DNA of 8,861 nucleotides from Acidobacteriota bacterium (GTDB taxonomy: Bacteria; Acidobacteriota; Terriglobia; Terriglobales; Acidobacteriaceae), in NCBI GenBank assembly GCA_021781255.1, contig JAJXXG010000732.1:1-8861 (forward strand), read 5' to 3'. Positions 1 to 6,001 of this stretch are shown in pieces; the stretch's first letter is position 1; the number at the start of each line of letters is the position of its first letter. A program made the position numbers and the translations under genes. The notes beneath the pieces were generated by a model that was given only the letters and a program-made list of their open reading frames with translations, ran no database searches and was not told the origin of the DNA.

Positions 1-1
1 C

Positions 2-193
2 CTGCTTGAAGCCCGCAGCCCCTCCGGCGAGCTCTACAGCTTCGCGCGTCTGCAAAGGCTGTTCGCCAGCCACCCCAGCGCCGCTCAGGCCACGCAGGCT
101 GCCGTCAACTTCGGCCAGGACGACGACATCACCGTGCTCACTCTCACGCGCATGGCGGTCAACGAGAGCATCCTTGAGTTGAGCCCCGCTTAG
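2..193 (+). CDS. C-terminal fragment of a PP2C/SpoIIE-type serine phosphatase (5' end outside window)
   Basis: An open frame enters from the left edge and stops at TAG 191-193, giving 63 residues. The motif FGQDDDITVLTLTR near the C-terminus is the typical last metal-binding block and beta strand of SpoIIE/RsbU-type PP2C phosphatases (G-x-x-D-D-I-T). The preceding GELYSFARLQRLFASHPS matches the usual 'GE.FG..RL' segment. Family knowledge: these enzymes dephosphorylate anti-anti-sigma factors in partner-switching signalling and often carry sensory or membrane domains N-terminally. Those domains are not visible here, so input signal and full length cannot be given. The short tail after the phosphatase block (MAVNESILELSPA) suggests that the catalytic domain is C-terminal. 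A 7-base-pair hairpin follows the stop by one base. Confidence 0.75.
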   Translation: MLEARSPSGELYSFARLQRLFASHPSAAQATQAAVNFGQDDDITVLTLTRMAVNESILELSPA

Positions 194-194
194 A

Positions 195-211
195 CGCAGG
201 CTGAGCCTGCG
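195..211 (+). terminator. Post-stop GC-rich hairpin, possible terminator of the phosphatase gene
   Basis: The arms CGCAGGC (195-201) and GCCTGCG (205-211) are perfectly complementary around a TGA loop and start one base after the phosphatase stop codon. No T-run follows (CTCCGGCCCC), so this is not a classical intrinsic terminator. It could end transcription weakly, protect the 3' end, or mean little. Confidence 0.35.
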
Positions 212-294
212 CTCCGGCCCCGGCAACCCAATCCCGCAGTACGCCCATTCACAAGCGAAGATTGCCGCAAACTGCGCGCCGCGCTCTTCGCCGC

Positions 295-332
295 TGTGCG
301 ACGTGTCACACCGCCATGTGACACATCGCACA
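295..332. promoter_or_regulatory. 38-base near-perfect palindrome upstream of the cytochrome operon (candidate operator)
   Basis: The left arm TGTGCGACGTGTCACA (295-310) and right arm TGTGACACATCGCACA (317-332) are reverse complements at 15 of 16 positions, separated by CCGCCA. No T-run flanks it on either strand, so a terminator is unlikely. The inner half-sites read TCACA-N6-TGTGA, the same pentamers as a CRP site but in the opposite order, so it is not a standard CRP box. The right arm contains GTGACA (318-323), which could serve as a -35 element, with a poor -10 match near 342-347. Best reading: binding site for a dimeric regulator controlling the operon that begins at 440; the regulator is unknown. 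Confidence 0.5.
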
Positions 333-372
333 TACACCCCATATCTGGTCCTCAATACTTGAATCCGCACGC

Positions 373-386
373 ATGATCTGGATCAC
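373..386 (+). promoter_or_regulatory. FNR/CRP-family-like binding box upstream of the cytochrome gene
   Basis: ATGATCTGGATCAC contains TGAT-N4-ATCA, the core of the FNR consensus TTGAT-N4-ATCAA; only the outermost base of each half differs. It is the symmetric centre of the stretch just before the cytochrome gene (start codon at 440). A class II position (-41.5) would put the transcription start near 421, just upstream of the ribosome site at 423-428, but no good -10 hexamer is visible at the matching place. Oxygen- or redox-dependent control would suit the respiratory genes downstream, but this is inferred from one short site. Confidence 0.45.
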
Positions 387-439
387 ACGAGGCGGTTAAG
401 GAAGACCTCCCTGTGCGGCGTGAAGGAGATCGAGGCCAG

Positions 440-913
440 ATGAGCTTCTTCAAGGATGCAGGACATCTTTTCCGCTTTGTCGGAATCTTTGTTCTGCTGT
501 TCATTATTTTTCTCGTGGCGCGAGGCTACGTTGTTCCCAAAAGCTTCGGCAAGTACGGGCACTACCGCGCAGCGTCCATCGACGAAATTGCCGCGCATCC
601 TCTTCACTTTGCCGGCCATCAGGCATGCGAAACATGCCACGTGGATGTGCAGGACGTGAAGAAGAATGGCAAGCATGCGCATGTAAACTGCGAAGCCTGC
701 CACGGGCCGCTCGCGCAACATGCCGACGATCCGGCCAGCGTCACGCCCAAAAAGCCAGACACGGCAACCCTCTGTGTGCGCTGTCACGCAGCCAGCGCAG
801 CGCGGCCCAAAGACTTTCCGCAGGTGCAGGCCGAGGAGCACTCGACCGGGCTGCCCTGCGAAACCTGCCACCAGCCGCACAGCCCGGCGATTCCCGCGGG
901 AGGCGCGAAATGA
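440..913 (+). CDS. Membrane-anchored tetraheme cytochrome c (NrfB/NrfH- or DsrJ-like electron-transfer subunit)
   Basis: This 157-residue protein has four CXXCH heme c motifs: CETCH at 63-67, CEACH at 84-88, CVRCH at 112-116 and CETCH at 140-144. A single hydrophobic segment at about 11-28 (FRFVGIFVLLFIIFLVARGY) is an uncleaved anchor or signal, placing the hemes in the periplasm. Extra histidines (53, 56, 60, 79, 81, 94, 134, 147) could serve as distal ligands. ATG 440 is preferred: it has AAGGAG at 423-428 and begins just before the anchor. An in-frame GTG at 413 with AAGGA at 398-402 is possible and would add nine residues. The next gene overlaps by ATGA, indicating translational coupling to the FeS and NrfD-like subunits. 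The protein likely passes electrons between that complex and soluble periplasmic partners. Size and heme number resemble small multiheme subunits of Nrf, Dsr, Hmc and Geobacter Cbc complexes; the exact subfamily is not resolved. Confidence 0.88.
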   Translation: MSFFKDAGHLFRFVGIFVLLFIIFLVARGYVVPKSFGKYGHYRAASIDEIAAHPLHFAGHQACETCHVDVQDVKKNGKHAHVNCEACHGPLAQHADDPASVTPKKPDTATLCVRCHAASAARPKDFPQVQAEEHSTGLPCETCHQPHSPAIPAGGAK

Positions 914-1644
914 AGATCACACGGCGTCAGATGCTCATCCTCCTGCCGGCGGCGGCCATTGCCTGGGAGCACGTGCTGGCGGGAACGCCAGAGGCCGCGC
1001 CCAACTACACCATGTCAGAGCACTGGTGGAGCATGCTCATCGACATCCCCAAGTGCATTGGCTGCGGCAACTGCGTGCGCGCCTGTCAGGAAGAGAACGA
1101 AGTGCCCGATGGCTTCTTCCGCACCTGGGTCGAGCGCTATCACGTCGAGGACGAGAACATGACCAACCCGACGGTCATCTCGCCCGACGGCGGCAAGGAA
1201 GGCTTTCCGCCCGTCGCCAAAGAGGATGAGGGCAAATACTTCTTCGTTCCCAAGCTGTGCAATCACTGTGTGGACTCGCCCTGCACGCAGGTCTGTCCCG
1301 TGGGCGCAACATTCGTCACCCCCGATGGCGTGGTGCTGGTGGATCAGAAGTACTGCCTTGGATGCGCATACTGTGTGCAGGCCTGCCCGTATGGCTGCCG
1401 CTACATCCATCCGCAGAAGGAAGTCGCGGATAAATGCACGCTCTGTTACCACCGGATTACCAAGGGTCTCACGACCGCGTGCTGCGAGGCGTGCCCCACC
1501 GGAGCGCGACAACTGGTGGACCTGAAGAACCCCAATGACCCCATCCACGAGTTCCTCAGAACTCACGCCGTGCAGATTCTGAAGCCGCAAATGGCCACCG
1601 GCGCGAAGGTGTACTACAACGGGCTCGATGGATCGGTGCGATAA
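910..1644 (+). CDS. Periplasmic four-cluster [4Fe-4S] ferredoxin subunit (NrfC/DmsB/DsrO-like) with Tat-type signal
   Basis: This 244-residue protein starts at ATG 910, inside the stop region of the cytochrome gene, with GGGAGG at 898-903. The N-terminus KITRRQMLILLPAAA carries a twin arginine (5-6) followed by a hydrophobic stretch, consistent with Tat export of a folded FeS protein. Cysteines form the four-group pattern of the DmsB/NrfC/PsrB family: C49-C52-C55-C59, C117-C120-C125-C129, C149-C152-C155-C159, and C176-C179 with C191-C195, enough for four [4Fe-4S] clusters. C163 and C192 are extra. Family role: an electron wire between a membrane quinone site (the NrfD-like neighbour) and a periplasmic redox partner. 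Here the obvious partner is the tetraheme cytochrome encoded just upstream, since no molybdopterin catalytic gene is adjacent. A longer upstream reading frame (from 625) overlaps the heme protein in another frame and is not a believable start. Confidence 0.92.
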   Translation: MKITRRQMLILLPAAAIAWEHVLAGTPEAAPNYTMSEHWWSMLIDIPKCIGCGNCVRACQEENEVPDGFFRTWVERYHVEDENMTNPTVISPDGGKEGFPPVAKEDEGKYFFVPKLCNHCVDSPCTQVCPVGATFVTPDGVVLVDQKYCLGCAYCVQACPYGCRYIHPQKEVADKCTLCYHRITKGLTTACCEACPTGARQLVDLKNPNDPIHEFLRTHAVQILKPQMATGAKVYYNGLDGSVR

Positions 1645-1661
1645 GGAGACCGGGGAGCGCT

Positions 1662-2840
1662 ATGAGCGGTGTTGAAGGTTACATGTATCCGAACGAGGTG
1701 ACGCTCTACTGGAGCGTGCTGATCGTTCTCTATCCGTACATCACGGGGCTGGTCGCCGGCGCGTTCATTCTGGCTTCGCTGGAGCGCGTGTTCAACGTGA
1801 CCGCTGTCAAGCCCACCTACAGGCTGGCGCTGCTCACGGCGCTCGCCTTCCTGATTGTGGCGCCGCTCCCGCTGCAGTTCCACCTGGGGCATCCCTGGCG
1901 CTCGCCCGAGATGTACTTCACGCCCCACAGCACCTCGGCCATGGCCATGTTCGGCTATGTGTACCTCTGGTATCTGATGGCCGTGCTCACGTTTGAGATC
2001 TGGCTCGACTACCGCCGCGATATCGTCCTGATGTCGCAGAGGTCAAAAGGGCTGATGCGCGTCATCTACAAGATCATGACGCTGGGTTCGAGCAACATCA
2101 GCCCGCGCGCGCTGCACATCGACGAGCGCGTCAGTTGGCTCGTCACGGTGGTCGGCATCCCGTCGGCGTTTCTGCTTCACGGCTACGTCGGATTCATCTT
2201 TGGGTCCATCAAGGCCAACCCCTGGTGGTCCTCTCCGCTCATGCCCGTGGTCTTCATCTTTTCCGCCATGGTTTCCGGCATCGCGTGCGTGATGCTGCTC
2301 TACATGGCCGTGACCAAACTGCGCGGCAAAATAATCGATATGAAGTGCGTGGACACCATCGCAATGTACCTCTTCTACACCTTCATCATCGACTTCAGCC
2401 TGGAAATGCTGGACCTGATTCACCGCATCTACGAAGCAGATGAGTCCTTCCGCAGCCTGGACTTCATGGTCCACACCAAACTCTTCTTCTCGCAGATCAT
2501 TGTCCAGATACTTCTCGGCACCGTGACGCCGCTGCTCCTGCTTGCGATAACGCAGGTCATCAAGCTGCCAGAGATCGTGCGCAAGCGCATGTACACGGTC
2601 GCCGGCGCGCTCACGCTCATCGGCATCTTTGCCATGCGGTGGAATGTCGTCATCGGCGGCCAGTTGTTCTCGAAGAGCTTCCTCGGCTACACGACCTACA
2701 AGATGGCCCTGGTGACGAAGGAGGGCTTGCTGGTCGCGATCGGGCTCACGCTGCTTCCGCTGGCCATTCTCTGGGTGCTGGTCAAGCTGCTGCCTCCGTG
2801 GACCGATGAACACGCGCCGGAAGGCGTCGCCGCGGATTAG
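1662..2840 (+). CDS. NrfD/PsrC-family integral membrane quinone-interacting subunit
   Basis: This 392-residue, strongly hydrophobic protein has about nine predicted membrane spans, roughly at 15-40, 52-72, 92-113, 157-180, 192-216, 230-251, 270-297, 308-328 and 354-376. The late segment FAMRWNVVIGGQ (323-334) matches the conserved R-x-N-x-V-x-x-G-G block of the NrfD/PsrC family, and the end (GLTLLPLAILWVLVKLLPPW) fits its terminal helix. NrfD-like subunits bind menaquinol and hand electrons to, or take them from, the FeS partner. Here the partner gene ends 17 bases upstream. ATG 1662 has GGGGAG at 1652-1657 four bases before it; AAGGAG at 1643-1648 overlaps the previous stop. Length and span number suit the larger NrfD/DsrP/HmcC-type subunits rather than the eight-helix minimum. 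Whether it translocates protons cannot be told from sequence reading. Confidence 0.87.
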   Translation: MSGVEGYMYPNEVTLYWSVLIVLYPYITGLVAGAFILASLERVFNVTAVKPTYRLALLTALAFLIVAPLPLQFHLGHPWRSPEMYFTPHSTSAMAMFGYVYLWYLMAVLTFEIWLDYRRDIVLMSQRSKGLMRVIYKIMTLGSSNISPRALHIDERVSWLVTVVGIPSAFLLHGYVGFIFGSIKANPWWSSPLMPVVFIFSAMVSGIACVMLLYMAVTKLRGKIIDMKCVDTIAMYLFYTFIIDFSLEMLDLIHRIYEADESFRSLDFMVHTKLFFSQIIVQILLGTVTPLLLLAITQVIKLPEIVRKRMYTVAGALTLIGIFAMRWNVVIGGQLFSKSFLGYTTYKMALVTKEGLLVAIGLTLLPLAILWVLVKLLPPWTDEHAPEGVAAD

Positions 2841-2850
2841 TACTCCGGGT

Positions 2851-2870
2851 GCAGGCATTGGACTGCCTGC
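2851..2870 (+). other. Hairpin between the NrfD-like gene and the following membrane-protein gene
   Basis: GCAGGC (2851-2856) and GCCTGC (2865-2870) pair around an eight-base loop, ten bases after the NrfD-like stop and just before the next start codon. There is no T-run. The stem is the same six base pairs as the inner stem of the hairpin at 195-211. It may attenuate readthrough or modulate translation of the next gene, whose ribosome site is weak; the structure is short and could be chance. Confidence 0.3.
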
Positions 2871-2882
2871 CGGGTGAAAACC

Positions 2883-4559
2883 ATGAACGACCTTCCCGAG
2901 CAGATGGATTCGCTCGCCCATCGCGTGGATGAGTTGGAGAGGCGCGTCGAAAGGCTCGAGCATCCGGCCGAGGCCCTCGTGGCTTCTGCCGCGCAGCCAG
3001 TGCCTGCGCCGGTGGCTCAACCCTCCGCAATCGAAAAAGCAGGCGGCCTGTTCCCCGTGCTGGGCAGGGCAATGCTCGGCATCGCCGGGGCGTACGTCCT
3101 ACGCGCCGTCATGGAGTCCGGCTCGCTGCCCAAGCTGGCGGTCGCGGCGGTCGCCGTTGCCTATGCGGTCGCATGGCTTGTCTGGGCCACCAGGGCCGCG
3201 CGGTTTGCAGGCGCTGTCTACGCCGGCACCTCGGCGCTGATCCTCGGCCCGATGCTGTGGGAGCTTACGTTGCGCTTCAGCCTTCTGCCGCCGGCAGCAG
3301 CAGCAGGCGTCCTTGCCGGCTTCGTGCTGACGGCAACCGCACTCGAGTGGCGGCGCACGCGGGGACCGGCCTACTGGGTGGCCTATTGCGCAGCCGCCGT
3401 CATGGCGCTCCTGCTTTCCATTGCAACGCATGTGATGCTGCCGTTTATTGCAGCCCTCCTGCTCATGCTGGTCCTGTGCGAGTACTGCACGGCGCTCGGC
3501 CACGGAAGCACCATCCGTCTGCTCGTCGCGGGCATCGCCGACTTCGCGATCTGGATGATGATCTTCATGTACAGCGGGCCTGAAAACGCGCGCGCGGACT
3601 ACCCTCCGCTGCAGCCCGCGGCCCTGCTGGCGCCTGCCTGTCTGCTGTTCGCAATCAACGCGGCCAGCGTCGCCGCCGCAACCATCCAGTTGCGCCGGAC
3701 GATCAGCGTGTTTGAAACGCTTCAGGCAATCGTCGCCTTTCTGCTGGCAGTCTCCAGCGTGCTTTTCTTTCAGCCCACACATGCCTCGCTGCTTCTCGGC
3801 GTTGGCTGTCTCGTGCTGGCCGGCGCCACCTATGCCGCGTCCTTCGCGCGCTTTCGCCAGGCCGCGGAAAGGCGCAACTTCCGCGTCTTCATGGCATGGA
3901 GCGCAGCCTTGCTGCTGGCGGGCGCGTTCTGGACCCTGCCTGCCGGGTGGGCGGCCGCCGGCCTCGGGCTGGCTGCGCTGCTCTCCGTGGCGGCCGGCGT
4001 ATGGCTGCAGTGCGTCGCTCTCGATCTGCACGGCGTCGTCTATCTCACCGCAGGCGCAATCGTTGCAGGCCTCCCGGGGTTTGTGGCCGATGCGCTCACC
4101 GGGCCATCGCCGCCCCGGCCGGTGTGGGCCATCTTTGCCGTCGCCGCCTCCGCCGTGCTCTGCTATGCGGTTGGCCGGGAGCGCGTGGGAGAAGCCTGGC
4201 AGCAGCAGCTTCTGCACTTTGTTCCCGCCTTTCTCGCCTCCTGCGCCGTGGCCGCGCTACTGGTGGAAGGACTGCTGCGCCTGGTCGCGCTCTTCATCAC
4301 GCCCGTCCTCTTCCACCTGGCATTCATCCGCACGCTCACCGTGTGCTCCGTGGCTCTGGCCCTGGCCTTTGGCGGGCGTGTCCTTGAACGCCTGGAGATG
4401 ACCCGCATCGCCTACGCAGCAGTCGCGTTCATGGCGGTCAAGCTCATCTTCGAGGACCTGCGCGAAGGCCGCATGGACTTCATCGCCCTCTCCATCTTCC
4501 TGTTTGCCGTAACGCTCATCGCCGTTCCGCGGCTGGGGCGGATGGGGCACAAAACCTAG
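2883..4559 (+). CDS. Polytopic membrane protein with N-terminal coiled coil, DUF2339-like
   Basis: This protein of 558 residues is of unknown function. Residues 6-27 (DELERRVERLEH) form a short charged coiled coil, then a Pro/Ala-rich linker to about 50. The rest is a long series of hydrophobic segments, about 14-16 spans, beginning GRAMLGIAGAYVLRAVMESG at 61-80. This layout (coiled coil, linker, 'lG..lL..Ga.yllr' first helix, many Ala/Leu-rich helices, C-terminal K-[LF]-x-x-x-DL segment at 520-526) resembles DUF2339 membrane proteins, though it is shorter than many. The assignment is by architecture, not by a diagnostic motif. ATG 2883 is chosen because GGGTG lies six bases upstream; GTG 2874 in frame would add three residues, and neither ribosome site is good. 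It lies 42 bases after the NrfD-like gene, so cotranscription is possible. No catalytic motif or heme site was seen. Confidence 0.7.
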   Translation: MNDLPEQMDSLAHRVDELERRVERLEHPAEALVASAAQPVPAPVAQPSAIEKAGGLFPVLGRAMLGIAGAYVLRAVMESGSLPKLAVAAVAVAYAVAWLVWATRAARFAGAVYAGTSALILGPMLWELTLRFSLLPPAAAAGVLAGFVLTATALEWRRTRGPAYWVAYCAAAVMALLLSIATHVMLPFIAALLLMLVLCEYCTALGHGSTIRLLVAGIADFAIWMMIFMYSGPENARADYPPLQPAALLAPACLLFAINAASVAAATIQLRRTISVFETLQAIVAFLLAVSSVLFFQPTHASLLLGVGCLVLAGATYAASFARFRQAAERRNFRVFMAWSAALLLAGAFWTLPAGWAAAGLGLAALLSVAAGVWLQCVALDLHGVVYLTAGAIVAGLPGFVADALTGPSPPRPVWAIFAVAASAVLCYAVGRERVGEAWQQQLLHFVPAFLASCAVAALLVEGLLRLVALFITPVLFHLAFIRTLTVCSVALALAFGGRVLERLEMTRIAYAAVAFMAVKLIFEDLREGRMDFIALSIFLFAVTLIAVPRLGRMGHKT

Positions 4560-4564
4560 GGCAT

Positions 4565-4589
4565 GCGGCGGTCTCAAGGTGAGGGCCGC
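4565..4589 (+). other. Imperfect hairpin after the DUF2339-like gene
   Basis: GCGGC (4565-4569) pairs with GCCGC (4585-4589), and inside it CTCA (4573-4576) pairs with TGAG (4580-4583) around AGG, with a small internal loop. It begins five bases after the stop. The following bases (GCCCGTGTAAAAGG) lack a T-run, so terminator function is uncertain. Confidence 0.3.
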
Positions 4590-4619
4590 GCCCGTGTAAA
4601 AGGTTCAGACAGGTACTAG

Positions 4620-4725
4620 AGAAACTCCCGGTTTCTGCCGACATGCTCTTTGTGGGATATCCCTCTGGACGCGGCGGCGATCGCTTCGCCCGGAGCGGGA
4701 GGCCGTGGGCAAAGCGTTCCCGCTC
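4620..4725 (+). promoter_or_regulatory. Structured leader upstream of the HDOD gene
   Basis: The 193-base gap before the HDOD gene holds several short symmetries: AGAAAC/GTTTCT (4620-4625 and 4631-4636) around TCCCG, the ten-base palindrome GGGATATCCC (4654-4663), and GAGCGGGA/TCCCGCTC (4693-4700 and 4718-4725) with a 17-base loop. The last lies 15 bases upstream of the ribosome site. No convincing -35/-10 pair was found. No known riboswitch was recognised; the elements are individually weak and listed for completeness. Confidence 0.25.
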
Positions 4726-4752
4726 AGAGAGCTCAGACGAAAAGGAGCCGCC

Positions 4753-5610
4753 GTGGAGTGCGGACAGCAAATCAACCAGACGAGCAGGCTGCCGTGGACG
4801 CATCTGCGCCTGCCGCCGTTTTCCCAGGTCGCGCTGCGGGTGCTGCAGTTGGCCAGCAATGAAAGCGTGCAGCTCCACCAGTTGAGCGAGCTCATCTCGT
4901 CGGACCCGGCATTTGCCAGCGAGGTCCTCACGATTGTCAATTCACTTGCGTATGCGCCCCGCTTTCCCATCAGCAGCATTCTGCAGGCCATTGCGGTCAT
5001 GGGCGCCAATCATCTGCAGGGCCTTTGCCTCACCGTCGGCGTCAGGAGCTACCTGGGGCATTCCCTTAGCTGGCCATCGATGCGGGCACTGTGGCGTCAC
5101 AACCTGGCCTGCGCAACCGTTGCCGAGCAGTTGGCCTCCACCGGGTTTCTGGACCATGACATCGCATTCACCTGCGGCGTGATGCACGATATCGGACGCC
5201 TGGCCCTCGCGGTCGTGCAGCCCGTCGAATATGCCGAACTGCTCGCCACGCATGCCGGCCCCCCGGAGAGCATCCTGGAACGTGAGCGCGAAACGCTCGG
5301 CCAGGATCACTGCGAAATGGGAAGGCGACTCGTGGCGGACTGGAAGCTGCCCGAGGAATTCGAGCCGATTGTGGCCGACCATCATGCACCGCACAAGCCG
5401 GACGCGCCCTGGGACATGGCGGATCTGATTCACGTCAGTTGCCGCATGGCCGATGCGGCAGGCTTTGCCGCATTCCCCGGCTGCCAGTCCGTCCCCTTTG
5501 CCCGGCTCGTCCAGGAGCTTCCCGTTCGCGAGCGCGGTCTGTTCTATCCCGACATCGAGACACTGGCCGCAGAAATCTCAAGAAAAATCAACGCCATCGA
5601 AGCGCTCTAA
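4753..5610 (+). CDS. HDOD-domain signalling protein
   Basis: This 285-residue soluble protein is almost entirely an HDOD domain, an HD-related output domain found in bacterial signalling proteins. Visible blocks are LPPFSQVALRVLQLAS (about 20-35), the 'I..DPAFASEVLTIVNSLAY' helix (49-67), the LWRHN histidine (116), GVMHDIGRLAL with H145-D146, LGQDHCEMGRRLVADWKLP (182-200) with H186, and VADHHAPH with H210-H211. The HD pair is kept, unlike many HDOD proteins, but no GYP motif is present, so cyclic-di-GMP hydrolysis is not implied. GTG 4753 is chosen as start because AAAAGGAG at 4740-4747 sits five bases upstream; an in-frame GTG at 4705 would add 16 residues without such a site. There is no attached receiver, GGDEF or EAL domain. 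The stop is followed within three bases by a GC-rich hairpin. The target process is unknown; family members affect motility, type IV pili, cell cycle or stress responses. Confidence 0.85.
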   Translation: MECGQQINQTSRLPWTHLRLPPFSQVALRVLQLASNESVQLHQLSELISSDPAFASEVLTIVNSLAYAPRFPISSILQAIAVMGANHLQGLCLTVGVRSYLGHSLSWPSMRALWRHNLACATVAEQLASTGFLDHDIAFTCGVMHDIGRLALAVVQPVEYAELLATHAGPPESILERERETLGQDHCEMGRRLVADWKLPEEFEPIVADHHAPHKPDAPWDMADLIHVSCRMADAAGFAAFPGCQSVPFARLVQELPVRERGLFYPDIETLAAEISRKINAIEAL

Positions 5611-5612
5611 TC

Positions 5613-5641
5613 GCCGCCCGTCCCCCTCTGGCCCGGGCGGC
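5613..5641 (+). terminator. Probable terminator hairpin after the HDOD gene
   Basis: GCCGCCCG (5613-5620) is perfectly complementary to CGGGCGGC (5634-5641), with a 13-base loop, starting three bases after the HDOD stop. The tail CTTCTGCGCTT is only moderately T-rich, so termination is likely but imperfect by the classical rule. Confidence 0.45.
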
Positions 5642-5685
5642 CTTCTGCGCTTAGCCCCAGGGGCGCAGGCCGCCAGATGGCTTGA

Positions 5686-5790
5686 CCGGTACCCTGGCCC
5701 GCCACAGCCAGCAACTTCGGCCATATCACCTCCACCACCTCGGGCAGCCTGCCCCGCCAGGTGCAGATCGGCGGACGCACCGTCTTCTGG
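5686..5790 (+). pseudogene. Possible remnant of an Oar-like TonB-dependent receptor C-terminus
   Basis: Translating from 5686 gives a short stretch with NFGHITSTTSGSLPRQVQIG (5713-5772) followed by GRTVF, after which the frame continues through TGG (5788-5790) instead of a stop. The pattern N-F-G-x-I-T-S-T, then P-R-Q-V-Q-x-x-x-x-x-x-F, resembles the last beta strands of large acidobacterial TonB/Cna-B outer-membrane receptors, which normally end at that aromatic residue. An in-frame TGA at 5683-5685 closes the frame upstream, and no further receptor-like sequence was recognised in the other frames before it, so at most about 30 codons survive. The match is from recalled family patterns, not a search. 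Chance similarity is possible. It lies between the HDOD terminator and the promoter region of the GH28 gene. Confidence 0.35.
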
Positions 5791-6001
5791 TTGCCGCCCC
5801 CAGCACGCACGGTGGGGAGCAGATTTCTGCTTCACACCGTGACTGTCACAATTCCAGGAAGTAAAATGCTGATGCCCGCACAGTGCCACGGGCATGTGCC
5901 ATGAAAGCGGGTGGTTTCTCCGGCGCTTTGCGCGCAGGGATGCACGGCTGCCTTCCGTCGGCTGCAACAAAGACACACATAAGCTCGCAAAGGATGGATC
6001 C
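5791..6001 (+). other. Rest of the non-coding stretch 5611-6001, leader of the GH28 gene
   Basis: Together with the terminator and receptor remnant just upstream, this makes a 391-base gap without a credible intact gene. It holds the candidate promoter and palindrome at 5839-5867, then about 130 bases of untranslated leader. An in-frame ATG at 5894 would extend the GH28 protein by 36 residues (MCHESGWFLRRF...), but that would bury the Tat signal and lacks a ribosome site. No small RNA or riboswitch was recognised. Confidence 0.4.
5839..5867 (+). promoter_or_regulatory. Candidate promoter of the GH28 gene overlapping a palindrome
   Basis: GTGACT (5839-5844) is a four-of-six match to the -35 consensus, followed after 17 bases by TAAAAT (5862-5867), a five-of-six match to the -10 consensus. 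The -35 element is half of the 11-base palindrome GTGAC-T-GTCAC (5839-5849), so a repressor bound there would block polymerase. The predicted start near 5874 leaves a leader of about 130 bases. Confidence 0.4.

Noticed and set aside
295..332. Palindrome as a bidirectional terminator
   Set aside because: The symmetry would allow it, but neither strand has a T-run after the stem, and it sits 100 bases past the upstream stop and close to the downstream operon, fitting an operator better.
625..909. Upstream extension of the ferredoxin reading frame
   Set aside because: It overlaps the heme protein gene in another frame, encodes Arg/Ala-rich sequence, and would bury the Tat signal that begins at 910.
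2043..3020. 325-codon open frame on the minus strand
   Set aside because: It lies opposite the well-supported NrfD-like gene, is rich in His, Arg, Asp and Gln as expected from the antisense of a hydrophobic GC-rich gene, and has no recognisable domain.
3099..4217. 372-codon open frame on the minus strand
   Set aside because: It is antisense to the polytopic membrane protein, with low-complexity Arg/Gln/Gly/His composition; an artefact of high GC codon use.
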